Below, in pieces: positions 16,397 to 24,561 of a DNA stretch of 64,000 nt. The translations under genes were made by a program, and so were the position numbers. The notes beneath the pieces were generated by a model. That model had not been told where the DNA came from, ran no database searches, and saw only the letters and a list, made by a program, of their open reading frames with translations. Numbering within the stretch: position 1 is the first letter of the stretch; each line of letters begins with the position of its first letter. This DNA is from Thermococcus sp. 21S9 (GTDB lineage Archaea; Methanobacteriota_B; Thermococci; Thermococcales; Thermococcaceae): positions 992,001 through 1,056,000 of the forward strand of contig NZ_SNUS01000001.1 of the NCBI RefSeq assembly GCF_012027635.1. Reading direction: 5' to 3'.

Positions 16397-17425
16397 CTTC
16401 ACCTTCAGCTCGTTGGCGAACCAGTTGACCCTCTGCGGGAACGGTATCTCGATTCCCTCCCTGTCAAGGGCCTCCTTGATTCTCCTCACGACCTCTGTCC
16501 TAACGTCGAACCACCTCTCGCTCGGTGCCCACGCCCAGACCCTCAAAACCACCGAGCTGTCGCCGAGGTTCTCGACGTAAACCTTTGGCTCCGGTTCAGC
16601 AAGGACGAGGGGCATCTCATCGAGGGTCTTAAGTATGGCCTCTATGGCCCTTCCCGCGTCCTCGGCGTACGCTATGCCGACGCTTACGTCGACTCTCCTC
16701 ACTGGGTACCTCTGGAGGTTGACTATATTGCTGTTAAAGAGCATTTCATTTGGAATCCTGACGAGTGTTCCGTCCCACGTTCTAATTCTCGTCGATAGAA
16801 TTCGTATGTCCTCGACGACTCCCTGGACATCGCCGACCTGAACCGCGTCCCCTATCTGGAGGGGTTTGTCGAAGTACATGAATATTCCTGAGATGAAGTT
16901 TGCGACCACGGTTCTCGATGAGAAACCGAGGACTATGCCCGTTATTCCAGCCGCCGCGAGTAGCGCCCCGAGCTCTCCCATAACACCGGCAAAGCTCAGG
17001 GCAAGGAAGAACGTTACCGTGACGAAGAGGTAGTAGAAGAGCTTGGCCTTTATTATGTCCTCCGGCCCCCTCTTCGTCTGGAGCAGGTAGTCCTTGGACT
17101 TCTTGGCTATCAGGTAGGAGATGTAGAAGAAGCCAACTGCGAAGGCGAGGTTTCCTATCGTGGTGGGGCCGAGGGTGTACTTCATGACTCCAAGGGCGTA
17201 GAGGGCTCCGATTATTCCCCCCAGGACGAAGAGCCTGAAGATGAGCTCAGCGGTGTCCTCGTTGAGTATCCAAGTTAAGTCGGTCTCCTTGGAGGCGCGG
17301 ATTATGCCCTTCTTCGTCACTTCCCCGAGGAAAGCCAGAATCACAACGGTCAGGAGGGCCTTGAGCAGACTCTCAAGCGTGATTCCCGGGACGAACGGAA
17401 TCGGTAGCGTCGCCGTCGTGTTCAC
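16382..17425 (-). CDS. mscS: MscS family small-conductance mechanosensitive channel
   Basis: 347-aa membrane channel that releases solutes on osmotic downshock. Hydrophobic helices span about residues 8-160. The pore helix and beta domain signature follow: GALLAAAGITGIVLGFSSRT, then ANFISGIFMYFDKPLQIGD, VQVGDVQGVVEDI and RTWDGTLVRIPN, ending with the alpha/beta vestibule domain. The GTG at 17425 overlaps the stop of the DUF432 gene (GTGA) and has GAGGTGG upstream; a GTG nine bases earlier is possible. Co-transcription with DUF432 is a known archaeal arrangement. Confidence 0.92.
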   Translation of the reverse strand: MNTTATLPIPFVPGITLESLLKALLTVVILAFLGEVTKKGIIRASKETDLTWILNEDTAELIFRLFVLGGIIGALYALGVMKYTLGPTTIGNLAFAVGFFYISYLIAKKSKDYLLQTKRGPEDIIKAKLFYYLFVTVTFFLALSFAGVMGELGALLAAAGITGIVLGFSSRTVVANFISGIFMYFDKPLQIGDAVQVGDVQGVVEDIRILSTRIRTWDGTLVRIPNEMLFNSNIVNLQRYPVRRVDVSVGIAYAEDAGRAIEAILKTLDEMPLVLAEPEPKVYVENLGDSSVVLRVWAWAPSERWFDVRTEVVRRIKEALDREGIEIPFPQRVNWFANELKVKLEDE

Positions 17426-18069
17426 GGCCACCACCTCATCCTGAAGTTCGGGAGCGGTTCGGCCCGGTGGGTGGCCTTTAACCTTCCGTCGGGGGGATTC
17501 CCAGTGTTGTTGACCTCGTAGGGTTCCTTTGTCGTGAGGATGATGAGGGGATAGTAAGCTTTCCCGTCTGAGTAGAACATGACGCTGTTCCTTATCGGGA
17601 TTACAACCCTTTCAACGAGCTTCCACTCCTTCGTGGGGTTTCTGACGGCGAGCTTGATTACACAGAGGGAATCGGGTTCCTTCTCATGAAAACCGCTGAC
17701 GTGGTACCTTGCGATTACTCCTATTGCGTGCTCGCCGTAGAGCGCGTACTTCTCCCGCCCGACGATGAAGCGGTCTATGGGTGCGTTCCCTGCCTTTACC
17801 ACAACGTCCACTGGGGCGCTCAGGTAGCCATGAACGGTCTCCCCTGGGGGAACCGCGAGCCTCTCCTCCAGTTTCACCATTAGGAACTTTACGCCGTAGC
17901 CCTCAGCAGGGGCCGGGAGAACCCACAGGTGCCTTCCACCGAGGAGTTTAACCCTGACATCGTCCCGCCGGTACGTGAACGTCCCGTCTGGGTTCTCAAC
18001 GACGTGAATCTTCCTCTCGCCGACGTGGATGAACTTTGTTTTAAGCTCGTGCTCGCCGAAGGTTTTCAT
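17422..18069 (-). CDS. DUF432 family protein
   Basis: 215-aa soluble protein of family DUF432, largely beta-strand, with VENPDGTFTYRRDDVRVKLL near the start and VVIPIRNSVMFYSDGKAYYP near the end. The function is unknown, but the gene is coupled by a four-base overlap to mscS, suggesting a role with the channel. The ATG at 18069 lacks a ribosome binding site but has a TATA-like CTTTAAATTTT about 28-38 bases before it on the minus strand, which would give a leaderless transcript. An in-frame TTG at 18090 is the alternative. Confidence 0.75.
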   Translation of the reverse strand: MKTFGEHELKTKFIHVGERKIHVVENPDGTFTYRRDDVRVKLLGGRHLWVLPAPAEGYGVKFLMVKLEERLAVPPGETVHGYLSAPVDVVVKAGNAPIDRFIVGREKYALYGEHAIGVIARYHVSGFHEKEPDSLCVIKLAVRNPTKEWKLVERVVIPIRNSVMFYSDGKAYYPLIILTTKEPYEVNNTGNPPDGRLKATHRAEPLPNFRMRWWP

Positions 18070-18104
18070 GCTGAAAAATAGAGGGCCCAAAAATTTAAAG
18101 TTTC

Positions 18105-19229
18105 CTAAGGGGCCTTCGCGAGGTCCAGCTGTTCAACCTTGAAGTAGCCATAGATGGTTTGGGGATTTCCGTTGTTGTCCACGAAGGTGAAGTGGCCGTC
18201 CACCTCGAGGGGAATGAATATCTTCGGTGCGACCTTGGCTTTGCCCGTCATGGAAACGCCCTCTGGCCCGGCGTAGCTCCAGGTGCCCTCGACAACCCTG
18301 AACTTAACGCCCGAGAACTCAACTGTTCCGTCCGGTTTGGTTTCCCAGCTCCAGACGTGGCCAAAGAAGTCGCTCCAGGTTCCACTCTGGGGCACGAGTA
18401 AGTTCCTGTCGCTCCAGTCCGCCCATATGCCCACGTGGAGAACTGCAAACCAGCCGTAGTAGAGGTTCATCAGGTCGGTGTTCAGTTCGTCCATTATGTT
18501 CTGGTCACCGCCCATGTAGGGAACCGCCGACTTCCCAACGGCCATGGGGTTCGTGTAGAGGAGTTGCTTCCCCTTGTAGTCCATCTCGAAGCCAACCACC
18601 TTGTTCTGGCCGTAGTTGGCCGAGGCCCAGCCCATGTCCCAGGGGTATATGAAAGCGTCGCTTGCCCTCGTGGTGTACCACACCTTTATCGTGAGCGGTT
18701 CTTCCATTGCGAAGGCTTTAACCGGCGTTATCACGGTCTCGTACTCGTACACCTCGAAGGTTCCCACCTCGACCTTTGAACCCGAGAAGTCCATTCCATA
18801 GACAGTGATGTTCGTCTTCCGCTCGGTTTTTTCAATTCTGTACTCGTAAAGCGGGCTCGTCTCGTTGGGTCTGACCTTGTAGATAACGACGTAGTGCGTT
18901 ATGATGTATTTCTCCCCGTTCACGCTTATCGGCGAGTACTCCCAGGGGTTCGTCCAGTAGAGTTCCTCAGTTTGAGTTGAGGTTGAGGTGGTCGTGGTGG
19001 GGGTTTCGGTTTGGGACGGTGTGGAAGTTGACGTTGAGTGCGTCCCTGACGAAGTCTCCGTGGTCCCGGGTGATGACGGTTGGGGCTGGGTGGTGGAGCT
19101 GGTCCAGCTTGGGGAGGAAGTTGTGCCGGGAGTTTCTGTGGTTTGAGTTTGAGAGGGGCCCGAACCGACGCATCCGCTCGCGAGTGTGACAATTGCCACG
19201 AGCAACAGGACTATTGCGAACTTTTTCAT
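18105..19229 (-). CDS. Putative surface lipoprotein with Thr/Ser-rich linker
   Basis: 374-aa exported protein. The N-terminus is a lipoprotein signal (KKFAIVLLLVAIVTLASGC) with the lipobox ending at about residue C20. About 65 residues of Thr/Ser/Pro follow, probably a glycosylated stalk, then a globular domain of about 280 residues rich in Tyr and Trp without a recognised family. The ATG at 19229 has AAGGAGATG upstream. A strong TATA box (AATTATATAAAG, minus strand) lies at about 19280-19291. Cell-surface anchoring is inferred; substrate or ligand unknown. Confidence 0.75.
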   Translation of the reverse strand: MKKFAIVLLLVAIVTLASGCVGSGPSQTQTTETPGTTSSPSWTSSTTQPQPSSPGTTETSSGTHSTSTSTPSQTETPTTTTSTSTQTEELYWTNPWEYSPISVNGEKYIITHYVVIYKVRPNETSPLYEYRIEKTERKTNITVYGMDFSGSKVEVGTFEVYEYETVITPVKAFAMEEPLTIKVWYTTRASDAFIYPWDMGWASANYGQNKVVGFEMDYKGKQLLYTNPMAVGKSAVPYMGGDQNIMDELNTDLMNLYYGWFAVLHVGIWADWSDRNLLVPQSGTWSDFFGHVWSWETKPDGTVEFSGVKFRVVEGTWSYAGPEGVSMTGKAKVAPKIFIPLEVDGHFTFVDNNGNPQTIYGYFKVEQLDLAKAP

Positions 19230-19304
19230 AACCAACATCTCCTTGGCCGTTGATTTTGGCCCAGAAAAGCAAAGGGCATCTTTATATAATTCGCGTTTAT
19301 GCTA

Positions 19305-19979
19305 TTAAAGCTTTTTCAAAAGTTCAGATAAACTTGAAGTTTTTAAAATCTCTTTGAGGTGAATGGGTCTTGTCCCGGCGCTCTTCCCGGCGAACCCCGC
19401 GAGGTCGAAAACGTGGTTGACCTTCTCAATAACACCAACGTCGGCGGTCGCCACCGTTTCGAACGCCTTGAGCTCGTGGTCTGGGCTTCTAACGAGTCTG
19501 ACCTCCCCGGAAACACCAAACTTGTCAAGGAGTTCCTCCGTAAGCTTCTTAACGACCCCGCTTCCGGGATTGTTCTTCCCGTAGAAGAAAACCGCCTTCT
19601 CGGGTGAAAGCTCCGCCAGGGCCGAGACGATGAGTCTCAAGTTGTTCCGAGTTTCCCCGTGCGGTCTGTACTTTCCTTGGTAGGCCAAGTCCCTGATGAG
19701 GCCGTCCTCGCACAGGATAGCCCTCCCCGCGAGGAGCGATTCGAGGGTTATAAGGACGTTGAAGCCGTCTATTCTGAGAACCCTAACCTTAATTTCTTCC
19801 GGCGGGAGGAGCTTTTGCTTAACTTCCTCAATCCAGGAATCCGGGAAGATGCACCTCGCGAGAAGATGTCTCTCTTCCTTCCTCAGCCTGTAGTGGTTGG
19901 CCACGAAGTTCAGAGCAACGCTCTTCCGGTAGCCCCTGTTGAGGAGGTACTTCAGGTCTCTGTACGCCTCAATCAGCAT
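19305..19979 (-). CDS. DUF434 family protein
   Basis: 224-aa soluble protein of the DUF434 group. The N-terminal helical part reads AYRDLKYLLNRGYRKSVALN and the central part KVRVLRIDGFNVLITLESLL followed by GRAILCEDGLIRDLAYQGKY, with Asp/Glu residues suggesting a metal site in a nuclease-like fold (inference). The frame is open upstream across the HD gene, but that part is a shadow, so the ATG at 19979 is chosen although no clear ribosome binding site precedes it. It follows the HD-domain gene by 20 bases, probably as an operon. Confidence 0.75.
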   Translation of the reverse strand: MLIEAYRDLKYLLNRGYRKSVALNFVANHYRLRKEERHLLARCIFPDSWIEEVKQKLLPPEEIKVRVLRIDGFNVLITLESLLAGRAILCEDGLIRDLAYQGKYRPHGETRNNLRLIVSALAELSPEKAVFFYGKNNPGSGVVKKLTEELLDKFGVSGEVRLVRSPDHELKAFETVATADVGVIEKVNHVFDLAGFAGKSAGTRPIHLKEILKTSSLSELLKKL

Positions 19980-19999
19980 GGTGAAAAATTGGGAAGAGC

Positions 20000-20776
20000 T
20001 CAGATAACCTTTTCGAGGGTCTCGCCGTCCTTGCCGGTGTGAATCCTGAGCCTTATCTTGCCGGCCAGCAGGGAGCTCTTGACCTTCTTCGTCAGAATCT
20101 CGTCCACCTGGAAGATTCCGGCGGGGTGCTTCATCCATATCTCGATGAGTATGGGCTGTCTCTCGTTCCCCTCTCTTATCTCCACGCGCTCTATTGCTAG
20201 GGCCGAGACGGCGTGTATGTCAACGCGGTCCTTCTTGTGGACGAGCCTGCTCCTTCCTGCCTCCATATCGCAACCGTCCGCGATGGTGACGAGCGAGCCC
20301 TCTATTGTCGTGCACGGCACGTGCTCGTCGTGAGTGTATATTGCGTTGAGCGTCAGGGCCTTCAGGAGGAGCGGGTCGCGCCTCTCGAACTCCCTCACGA
20401 GCTTCTCGACTATCGGCTCGGCTAAGAAAACGCTGAACTCGTAGTGGTTTATCCTGTGTATCATGTTGCCGATGTCGTGCAGGAGCGCTCCGAAGGCAAC
20501 GATGAACTTGCTCCACCAGTGGGGCTTTCCGAGCTTTTCAGCCGTCGTCTGGATTCCGAACTTCCTGAGGATTCTCAGCAATTCCAAAGCCCTTCTCGTC
20601 GTCAGGAGGACGTGGACCGGCCCGTGGTCGTTGAACTGGTAGACGTTGAGCACTATGTAGTTGGTGGTGTCGAAGTAGTAGTGGTACTCCCTGAAGGTTC
20701 TCTCGTAGGCCTCGAAGAGCCTGTCGTCGTCGAGGAGTTCTCTAATCTCCTTCAGAAGTTCCTCCTCGGTGTACAT
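20000..20776 (-). CDS. HD domain metal-dependent phosphohydrolase
   Basis: 258-aa protein with HD-domain metal ligands: H55 in DHGPVHVLLTTRRAL, H100-D101 in AFGALLHDIGN and a late Asp in TIADGCDMEAGR. The family hydrolyses phosphoester bonds of nucleotides or RNA. The ATG at 20776 follows GGTGGGAGA; a start four codons earlier is possible. It is the upstream partner of the DUF434 gene. The exact substrate is unknown. Confidence 0.85.
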   Translation of the reverse strand: MYTEEELLKEIRELLDDDRLFEAYERTFREYHYYFDTTNYIVLNVYQFNDHGPVHVLLTTRRALELLRILRKFGIQTTAEKLGKPHWWSKFIVAFGALLHDIGNMIHRINHYEFSVFLAEPIVEKLVREFERRDPLLLKALTLNAIYTHDEHVPCTTIEGSLVTIADGCDMEAGRSRLVHKKDRVDIHAVSALAIERVEIREGNERQPILIEIWMKHPAGIFQVDEILTKKVKSSLLAGKIRLRIHTGKDGETLEKVI

Positions 20777-20874
20777 TCTCCCACCCAAGGGCCAAACGGC
20801 GGGGAGAATTTAAGGGTTTTGAACGGGATTCGGTGAAAAAAGCTGGCGTTTGCGGGGCGGTTTTGACGTCTCTG

Positions 20875-20891
20875 CTCAAATTCGATTTGAG
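20875..20891. promoter_or_regulatory. Palindromic operator candidate of hicBA
   Basis: A perfect inverted repeat, CTCAAAT-TCG-ATTTGAG (7-3-7), lies directly upstream of the TATA box of the hicBA genes. Its place next to the core promoter is that of a repressor or autoregulator site. The binding protein is unknown. Confidence 0.55.
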
Positions 20892-20892
20892 A

Positions 20893-20906
20893 AGTTTTTA
20901 TAACCC
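20893..20906 (+). promoter_or_regulatory. TATA box of hicBA
   Basis: AAGTTTTTATAACC about 35-45 bases before the GTG start of hicB matches an archaeal TATA box and touches the palindrome. Confidence 0.6.
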
Positions 20907-20937
20907 TCCACGTTGAAACCTCAATGGGGTGTGTAAG

Positions 20938-21165
20938 GTGAAGCTGAAAGTTGTGCTTGAGCCCCAGCCGGAAGGTGGGTACGTCGCGTACGTTCCCGCG
21001 TTGCCCGGTTGCGTGAGTCAGGGTGAGACCGTAGAGGAAGCTCTCAAAAACATCAGGGAGGCAATAGAGCTGTACCTCGAGGTAGCTGAAGAAATGAAGC
21101 TTCAAGAGACCCTGCGCGAGATAAAGCGCAAGAATAACGTTCAAATTGCGGAGGTTTCGGTGTGA
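20938..21165 (+). CDS. hicB: HicB-like antitoxin
   Basis: 75-aa HicB-family antitoxin with the partial RNase H-like fold signature GGYVAYVPALPGCVSQGETV followed by EEALKNIREAIELYLE. It neutralises HicA by covering its active site. The short C-terminus has no obvious DNA-binding domain, so autoregulation would need another protein or a non-standard surface. The GTG at 20938 follows GGGGTG; a GTG nine bases upstream is the alternative. Its stop overlaps the hicA start (GTGA). Confidence 0.88.
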   Translation: MKLKVVLEPQPEGGYVAYVPALPGCVSQGETVEEALKNIREAIELYLEVAEEMKLQETLREIKRKNNVQIAEVSV

Positions 21166-21389
21166 GACTTCCACGTGATGTTTCGGGGCTTGAACTTATA
21201 AAAGCCCTCCAGAAACTGAACTACAAACCAGTAAGACAAAAGGGCTCTCACGTCGTTCTCGTCAACGATTCGGGCAAGATGGTCGTTGTCCCTCTACACA
21301 AGCGCCTTAAAACTGGGCTCTTAAAGGCCATAATGCGTGAGGTGGGGATAACAACCGACGAACTGTTAGAACTGCTTGATGACCCGTAA
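21162..21389 (+). CDS. hicA: HicA-like mRNA interferase toxin
   Basis: 75-aa HicA family toxin with a double-stranded RNA-binding-like fold. It has SGLELIKALQKLNYKPVRQK, then the catalytic histidine in GSHVVLVND and VVVPLHKRLKTGLLKAIMRE, complete for the family. Expected to cleave mRNA when free of HicB. It is translationally coupled to hicB by a four-base overlap. Its end directly abuts the end of the convergent PIN gene. Confidence 0.88.
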   Translation: MRLPRDVSGLELIKALQKLNYKPVRQKGSHVVLVNDSGKMVVVPLHKRLKTGLLKAIMREVGITTDELLELLDDP

Positions 21390-21806
21390 TCACTCAAGCA
21401 TGCCCTCGAGCTCGAGTATCTTCTTCGAGCGGAGGTAAACAACCGGAATTCCTTTCTCGCGGAGGCGCTTCTTCAGGCCCTTGTCGTTGGTGCAGACTAT
21501 TACCCTCTCGTTCTTGACGGCGAAGTCGTAAATCTGGTCGTCTATCGGCCTCCTCCCGAACTCCCCGATTTCAACGGTCTCGAACCTCTCCGCTAATTTC
21601 TTCGCCATCCTGACCGCGAGCAAATCTCTTCCGCGCGTTTTTTTCTCTATCACGTTAAGCTCTTCAAGAACGACGTTTGGAACGACCACCTTGAACTTCA
21701 CGTCGAGGATTCTGTCGAGCTCGGAAACTATGTCGACCCCGAACTGGCCGGGGACGAGGAGAAAGTTGGTGTCTGGAAGGACGAACCATTCTCTCCTATG
21801 GGCCAT
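21390..21806 (-). CDS. PIN domain protein (Fcf1/Nob1-like putative nuclease)
   Basis: 138-aa PIN-domain protein. The acidic active-site residues appear as D12 in FVLPDTNFLL, the Glu of PNVVLEELNVIE, and Asp residues in RPIDDQIYDFAVKN and VCTNDKGLKKRL. This fits the archaeal Fcf1/UTP24-like group that sits next to aIF2 gamma in Thermococcales, so a role in rRNA or tRNA processing rather than a toxin is more likely. The ATG at 21806 follows GGTGGT. It lies 31 bases behind the aIF2 gamma gene on the same strand. Confidence 0.82.
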   Translation of the reverse strand: MAHRREWFVLPDTNFLLVPGQFGVDIVSELDRILDVKFKVVVPNVVLEELNVIEKKTRGRDLLAVRMAKKLAERFETVEIGEFGRRPIDDQIYDFAVKNERVIVCTNDKGLKKRLREKGIPVVYLRSKKILELEGMLE

Positions 21807-21837
21807 CGCGACCACCGGGAAGAAAAGGGAAGAAAGG

Positions 21838-23064
21838 TCACTCCTTTATGAAGCCGTAACCGATGAGGCGCCACCTTGAGCCGACCTGCCTGCTGATGGC
21901 AACCCTGTCTCCGACCTCCGCGCAGACGGGAATCTGGAGCTTGAGCTCGACCTCGTCCTTGCCGAGCCCGGTGACGAGGCCCATCGTCCTGGCGGTGCCG
22001 ACGTTGAGGAGGAGAACTTCCTTCCTCTTGATGGGCTCGACCTTGAGCTCGTCCTCGGTTCCGACAACGCGCTCGAGCAGGTGAACTTCGAGGCGGAGCT
22101 CGTCCCACACCGGGGGCAACTTTCCTGGCTTTCCGACGACGTTTCCGGCCATGAGGTCGCCCTTGGTGAGGTAGGGGTCAAGCTTGGTTCCGACGCCGAC
22201 GAGTCCACCGGGGTAGGCCTCCTCGACGAACCTTCCTCCTGCCTGGAGCGAGACAATCTCGGTCGTTATCGGCTCGTACTTGATTCTGCCGTGCTCCTCG
22301 TAGGGAACGCCCGGGCGAATCTCTATCTCGTCGCCAACTCTGAGCTTGCCCTGGACTATCGAACCGCCTATGACACCGCCGATGAGCTTCTCCGGCGGGG
22401 TTCCGGGCTTGTTGACGTCGAAGCTCCTCAGGACGAGCATCTTGGGTGGTTTGTTCGGGTCGCGCTCCGGCGTTGGTATGAACTTCTCGATGGCAGCAAG
22501 CAGAACGTCAACGTTTGCGCCGTGCAGTGCCGAAATCGGGATTATCGGGGCGTTCTCGGCTACGGTTCCAGCTACGAACTCCTTAATCTCCTGGTAGCGC
22601 TTCATAACGGTCTCCCTATCGACGAGCTCAATCTTGTTGAGCGCTATAACTATGTTCCTGTTGCCGACTATCTGAAGGGCCATGAGGTGCTCCCGGGTCT
22701 GGGGCATGACTCCCTCGTTCGCCGCAACGACGAGAACGGCACCGTCCATGAGCGAGGCACCGGCGAGCATCGTAGTCATCAGCGCCTCGTGACCGGGAGC
22801 GTCTATGAAGGAAACGCGCCTCTCGAACTCGGTTTCAGCCCCACAGTACGGGCAGACCGGGGAAGTGGAGTAACGCCCGCACTTCGGGCACTTCCTTATC
22901 TCCGCGTCCGCGAAGCCTATCTTTATCGTGATACCCCTCCTCAGCTCCTCGCTGTGGGTATCTGTCCATATTCCGGTTAGAGCCTTGGTGAGCGTCGTCT
23001 TTCCGTGGTCAACGTGACCTACCATACCGATGTTAACCTCGGCCTGCCTAAACTTCTTGGCCAT
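21838..23064 (-). CDS. eif2g: Translation initiation factor aIF2 subunit gamma
   Basis: 408-aa GTPase core of the aIF2 complex, which carries initiator Met-tRNA to the small ribosomal subunit. G1 is [13 protein letters not shown] (about residues 13-25), G2 lies in [12 protein letters not shown], the zinc knuckle is C59, C62, C71, C74, G3 is [11 protein letters not shown]4 is [10 protein letters not shown]-Tu-like domains 2 and 3 follow. The ATG at 23064 has GGGGTGAG upstream. The TATA-like CCTTAATAAACG (minus strand) lies near 23098-23110. The beta subunit is encoded at 63050. Confidence 0.97.
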   Translation of the reverse strand: MAKKFRQAEVNIGMVGHVDHGKTTLTKALTGIWTDTHSEELRRGITIKIGFADAEIRKCPKCGRYSTSPVCPYCGAETEFERRVSFIDAPGHEALMTTMLAGASLMDGAVLVVAANEGVMPQTREHLMALQIVGNRNIVIALNKIELVDRETVMKRYQEIKEFVAGTVAENAPIIPISALHGANVDVLLAAIEKFIPTPERDPNKPPKMLVLRSFDVNKPGTPPEKLIGGVIGGSIVQGKLRVGDEIEIRPGVPYEEHGRIKYEPITTEIVSLQAGGRFVEEAYPGGLVGVGTKLDPYLTKGDLMAGNVVGKPGKLPPVWDELRLEVHLLERVVGTEDELKVEPIKRKEVLLLNVGTARTMGLVTGLGKDEVELKLQIPVCAEVGDRVAISRQVGSRWRLIGYGFIKE

Positions 23065-23140
23065 CTCTCTCACCCCTAAGCTTAGAAAGCGGGGACGTTT
23101 ATTAAGGTTACCGCGGGGAGAAGAGGAAAATCGAAGGAGT

Positions 23141-23521
23141 TCAAAGAACTATCTTCAGGTTGACCTGGACGATGTTCGGGCTTATGGTGTTGCCGTGGAC
23201 GGTCTTCTTCCTCCTCTCACCCTTCTCCCTGGGCCTGAATCCGGGTCCCTTGGAGAGGAGTATCTTGACCCTCCTCGGGCCGTGGACGTCGGGCCTCATG
23301 GGGAATCCGTCCTTGTCGGTTCCGCCGGTTATCTTGAGCTTGGCATCCTCCGGAATGCTCTCGTCGCCGAATATCTCCCTGAGGTTGAGCCCAAGCTCCT
23401 TGGCTGGAATCGTTTCGCCTATGCGCTTTCCTACGAGCTTCTCGGCCTCTCCACCGGTTATCTCAACCTGCTTCGCTATACCGTTCTTCGGGTTCGATAT
23501 AACGAGCTTGAAAGTGGCCAT
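23141..23521 (-). CDS. rps6e: 30S ribosomal protein S6e
   Basis: 126-aa small-subunit ribosomal protein. Characteristic segments are [20 protein letters not shown] at the N-terminus, [20 protein letters not shown] in the middle, and [20 protein letters not shown]. The length matches archaeal S6e, which lacks the phosphorylated tail of eukaryotes. The ATG at 23521 follows GGTGGGAGGA. It sits immediately upstream of the aIF2 gamma gene on the same strand, a conserved archaeal pairing. Confidence 0.97.
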   Translation of the reverse strand: MATFKLVISNPKNGIAKQVEITGGEAEKLVGKRIGETIPAKELGLNLREIFGDESIPEDAKLKITGGTDKDGFPMRPDVHGPRRVKILLSKGPGFRPREKGERRKKTVHGNTISPNIVQVNLKIVL

Positions 23522-23587
23522 TCCTCCCACCTCCATTCATCAGCGGGATTCATTGGGCAGAGCCCTTTCCCGAGCGGTCTTGAACGG

Positions 23588-23624
23588 AGCGTTTAAAAAC
23601 CTTACCGTGAAGCTTAAATATCAT
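23588..23624. promoter_or_regulatory. Divergent promoters of S6e and Sec61 beta
   Basis: Two TATA-like boxes lie back to back: GCGTTTAAAAACC at about 23589-23601 (read on the minus strand for S6e) and GCTTAAATAT at about 23612-23621 (plus strand for the Sec61 beta gene, about 30-40 bases before its ATG). Confidence 0.55.
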
Positions 23625-23651
23625 GGAGAAAACTCAAGGGCAGGTGATAGT

Positions 23652-23822
23652 ATGGCGAAGGAAAAGACCACACTTCCGCCGACCGGAGCGGGACTGATGA
23701 GGTTCTTCGACGAGGACACGAGGGCCATAAAGGTCAGCCCGAAGGGCGTCATAGCGATGACCCTCATCCTGATAGCCGTTGAAATCTTGCTCCACGCCTT
23801 TGGTCCGAGCATCTTCGGTTAA
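23652..23822 (+). CDS. secG: Preprotein translocase Sec61 beta (SecG) subunit
   Basis: 56-aa single-pass membrane protein, the beta subunit of the archaeal SecYE-beta translocon. It has the polar N-terminus KEKTTLPPTGAGLMRFFDED, the motif IKVSPKGVIAMTLILIAVEI that leads into the membrane helix, and a short tail ending PSIFG. The ATG at 23652 follows GGTGATAGT. A longer frame upstream is not supported. Its stop codon shares four bases with the end of the convergent PRC-barrel gene. Confidence 0.93.
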   Translation: MAKEKTTLPPTGAGLMRFFDEDTRAIKVSPKGVIAMTLILIAVEILLHAFGPSIFG

Positions 23823-24469
23823 AGGAAGCTCGTTTTCTTTAATCCCCTTGCGTTCAGTTCCTCGTCTATTATCCCCCTGACAACTTCTTCAAGCTGTCTC
23901 TGAATCAGCGCCTCAACGTCGGCCTTAATCTTGTCTATGTCGCCCCTAATGCCCTCAAGTAGCCTTATGTACTCCCTTGCCATTTCAAGCTGACCCTCCT
24001 GCCTCACAAGCTGTTCCTTGAGGTGCTCGAAGTCGTCCTTCATGACCTGGAACTTCCTTAACTCGCGCTGGAGTTCATCGAGCTCCCTCTTAAGGCGGTA
24101 GTTCTCCTCCTTGAGCTGTTCTATGAGCTTCTCCTTGGCCTCAAGCTCGGCCATCAGGTTGTTGTACTCCTCCGCTATCTGGTGGAGCCTCTCTATCTCC
24201 CTGAGCGGGGGAACTTTCCCGTCACCGAGGATAATGACGTCCGGTCCAACGTTGACTATATCGTTTGGGGTTATCTTGAGCTTTTTCTCGCTCGTGAAGA
24301 TGCTCTGGCCCTTTCCAAGGTTCTCGACTTCCTTCATCTTCAGGATGAAGTAGAACTGGTCACCCTCAACCTCGACGTTTATATCGGTGACGTAGCCGAG
24401 TATTTTGCCATCTATAAGGGAAATCACGAACTTGTTTATCAGCTGGTTGGCCCGCGCTTCTTCAGGCAT
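23819..24469 (-). CDS. PRC-barrel domain protein with long coiled coil
   Basis: 216-aa protein. Residues about 1-85 resemble a PRC-barrel (FVISLIDGKILGYVTDINVE, later KITPNDIVNVGPDVIILGDG). Residues about 90-200 form a continuous charged coiled coil rich in Glu, Leu, Lys and Arg (for example ELEAKEKLIEQLKEENYRLK). This order resembles the plan of archaeal CdvA but without the ESCRT-recruiting tail, so no division role is claimed. The ATG at 24469 follows GGTGGTGACC. It diverges from engB. Confidence 0.7.
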   Translation of the reverse strand: MPEEARANQLINKFVISLIDGKILGYVTDINVEVEGDQFYFILKMKEVENLGKGQSIFTSEKKLKITPNDIVNVGPDVIILGDGKVPPLREIERLHQIAEEYNNLMAELEAKEKLIEQLKEENYRLKRELDELQRELRKFQVMKDDFEHLKEQLVRQEGQLEMAREYIRLLEGIRGDIDKIKADVEALIQRQLEEVVRGIIDEELNARGLKKTSFL

Positions 24470-24561
24470 GGTCACCACCGCTTGGTTTTGTCCAAGGGCC
24501 TACTTAACCTTTCCGCCAAACCTTTTAAAGGGCCGAAAGAACTTCAGCCCGGTGGGGAGAG

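Noticed and set aside
21390-21806. VapC toxin
   Set aside because: The PIN protein has no antitoxin neighbour and sits behind aIF2 gamma, which fits an Fcf1-like processing role better.
22081-22980. 299-codon open frame on the plus strand
   Set aside because: It lies wholly antisense to the clear aIF2 gamma gene; high-GC third positions leave long antisense frames open.
23819-24469. CdvA cell-division protein
   Set aside because: PRC-barrel plus coiled coil resembles CdvA, but no CdvB/CdvC genes are nearby, the tail is absent, and Thermococcales divide with FtsZ.
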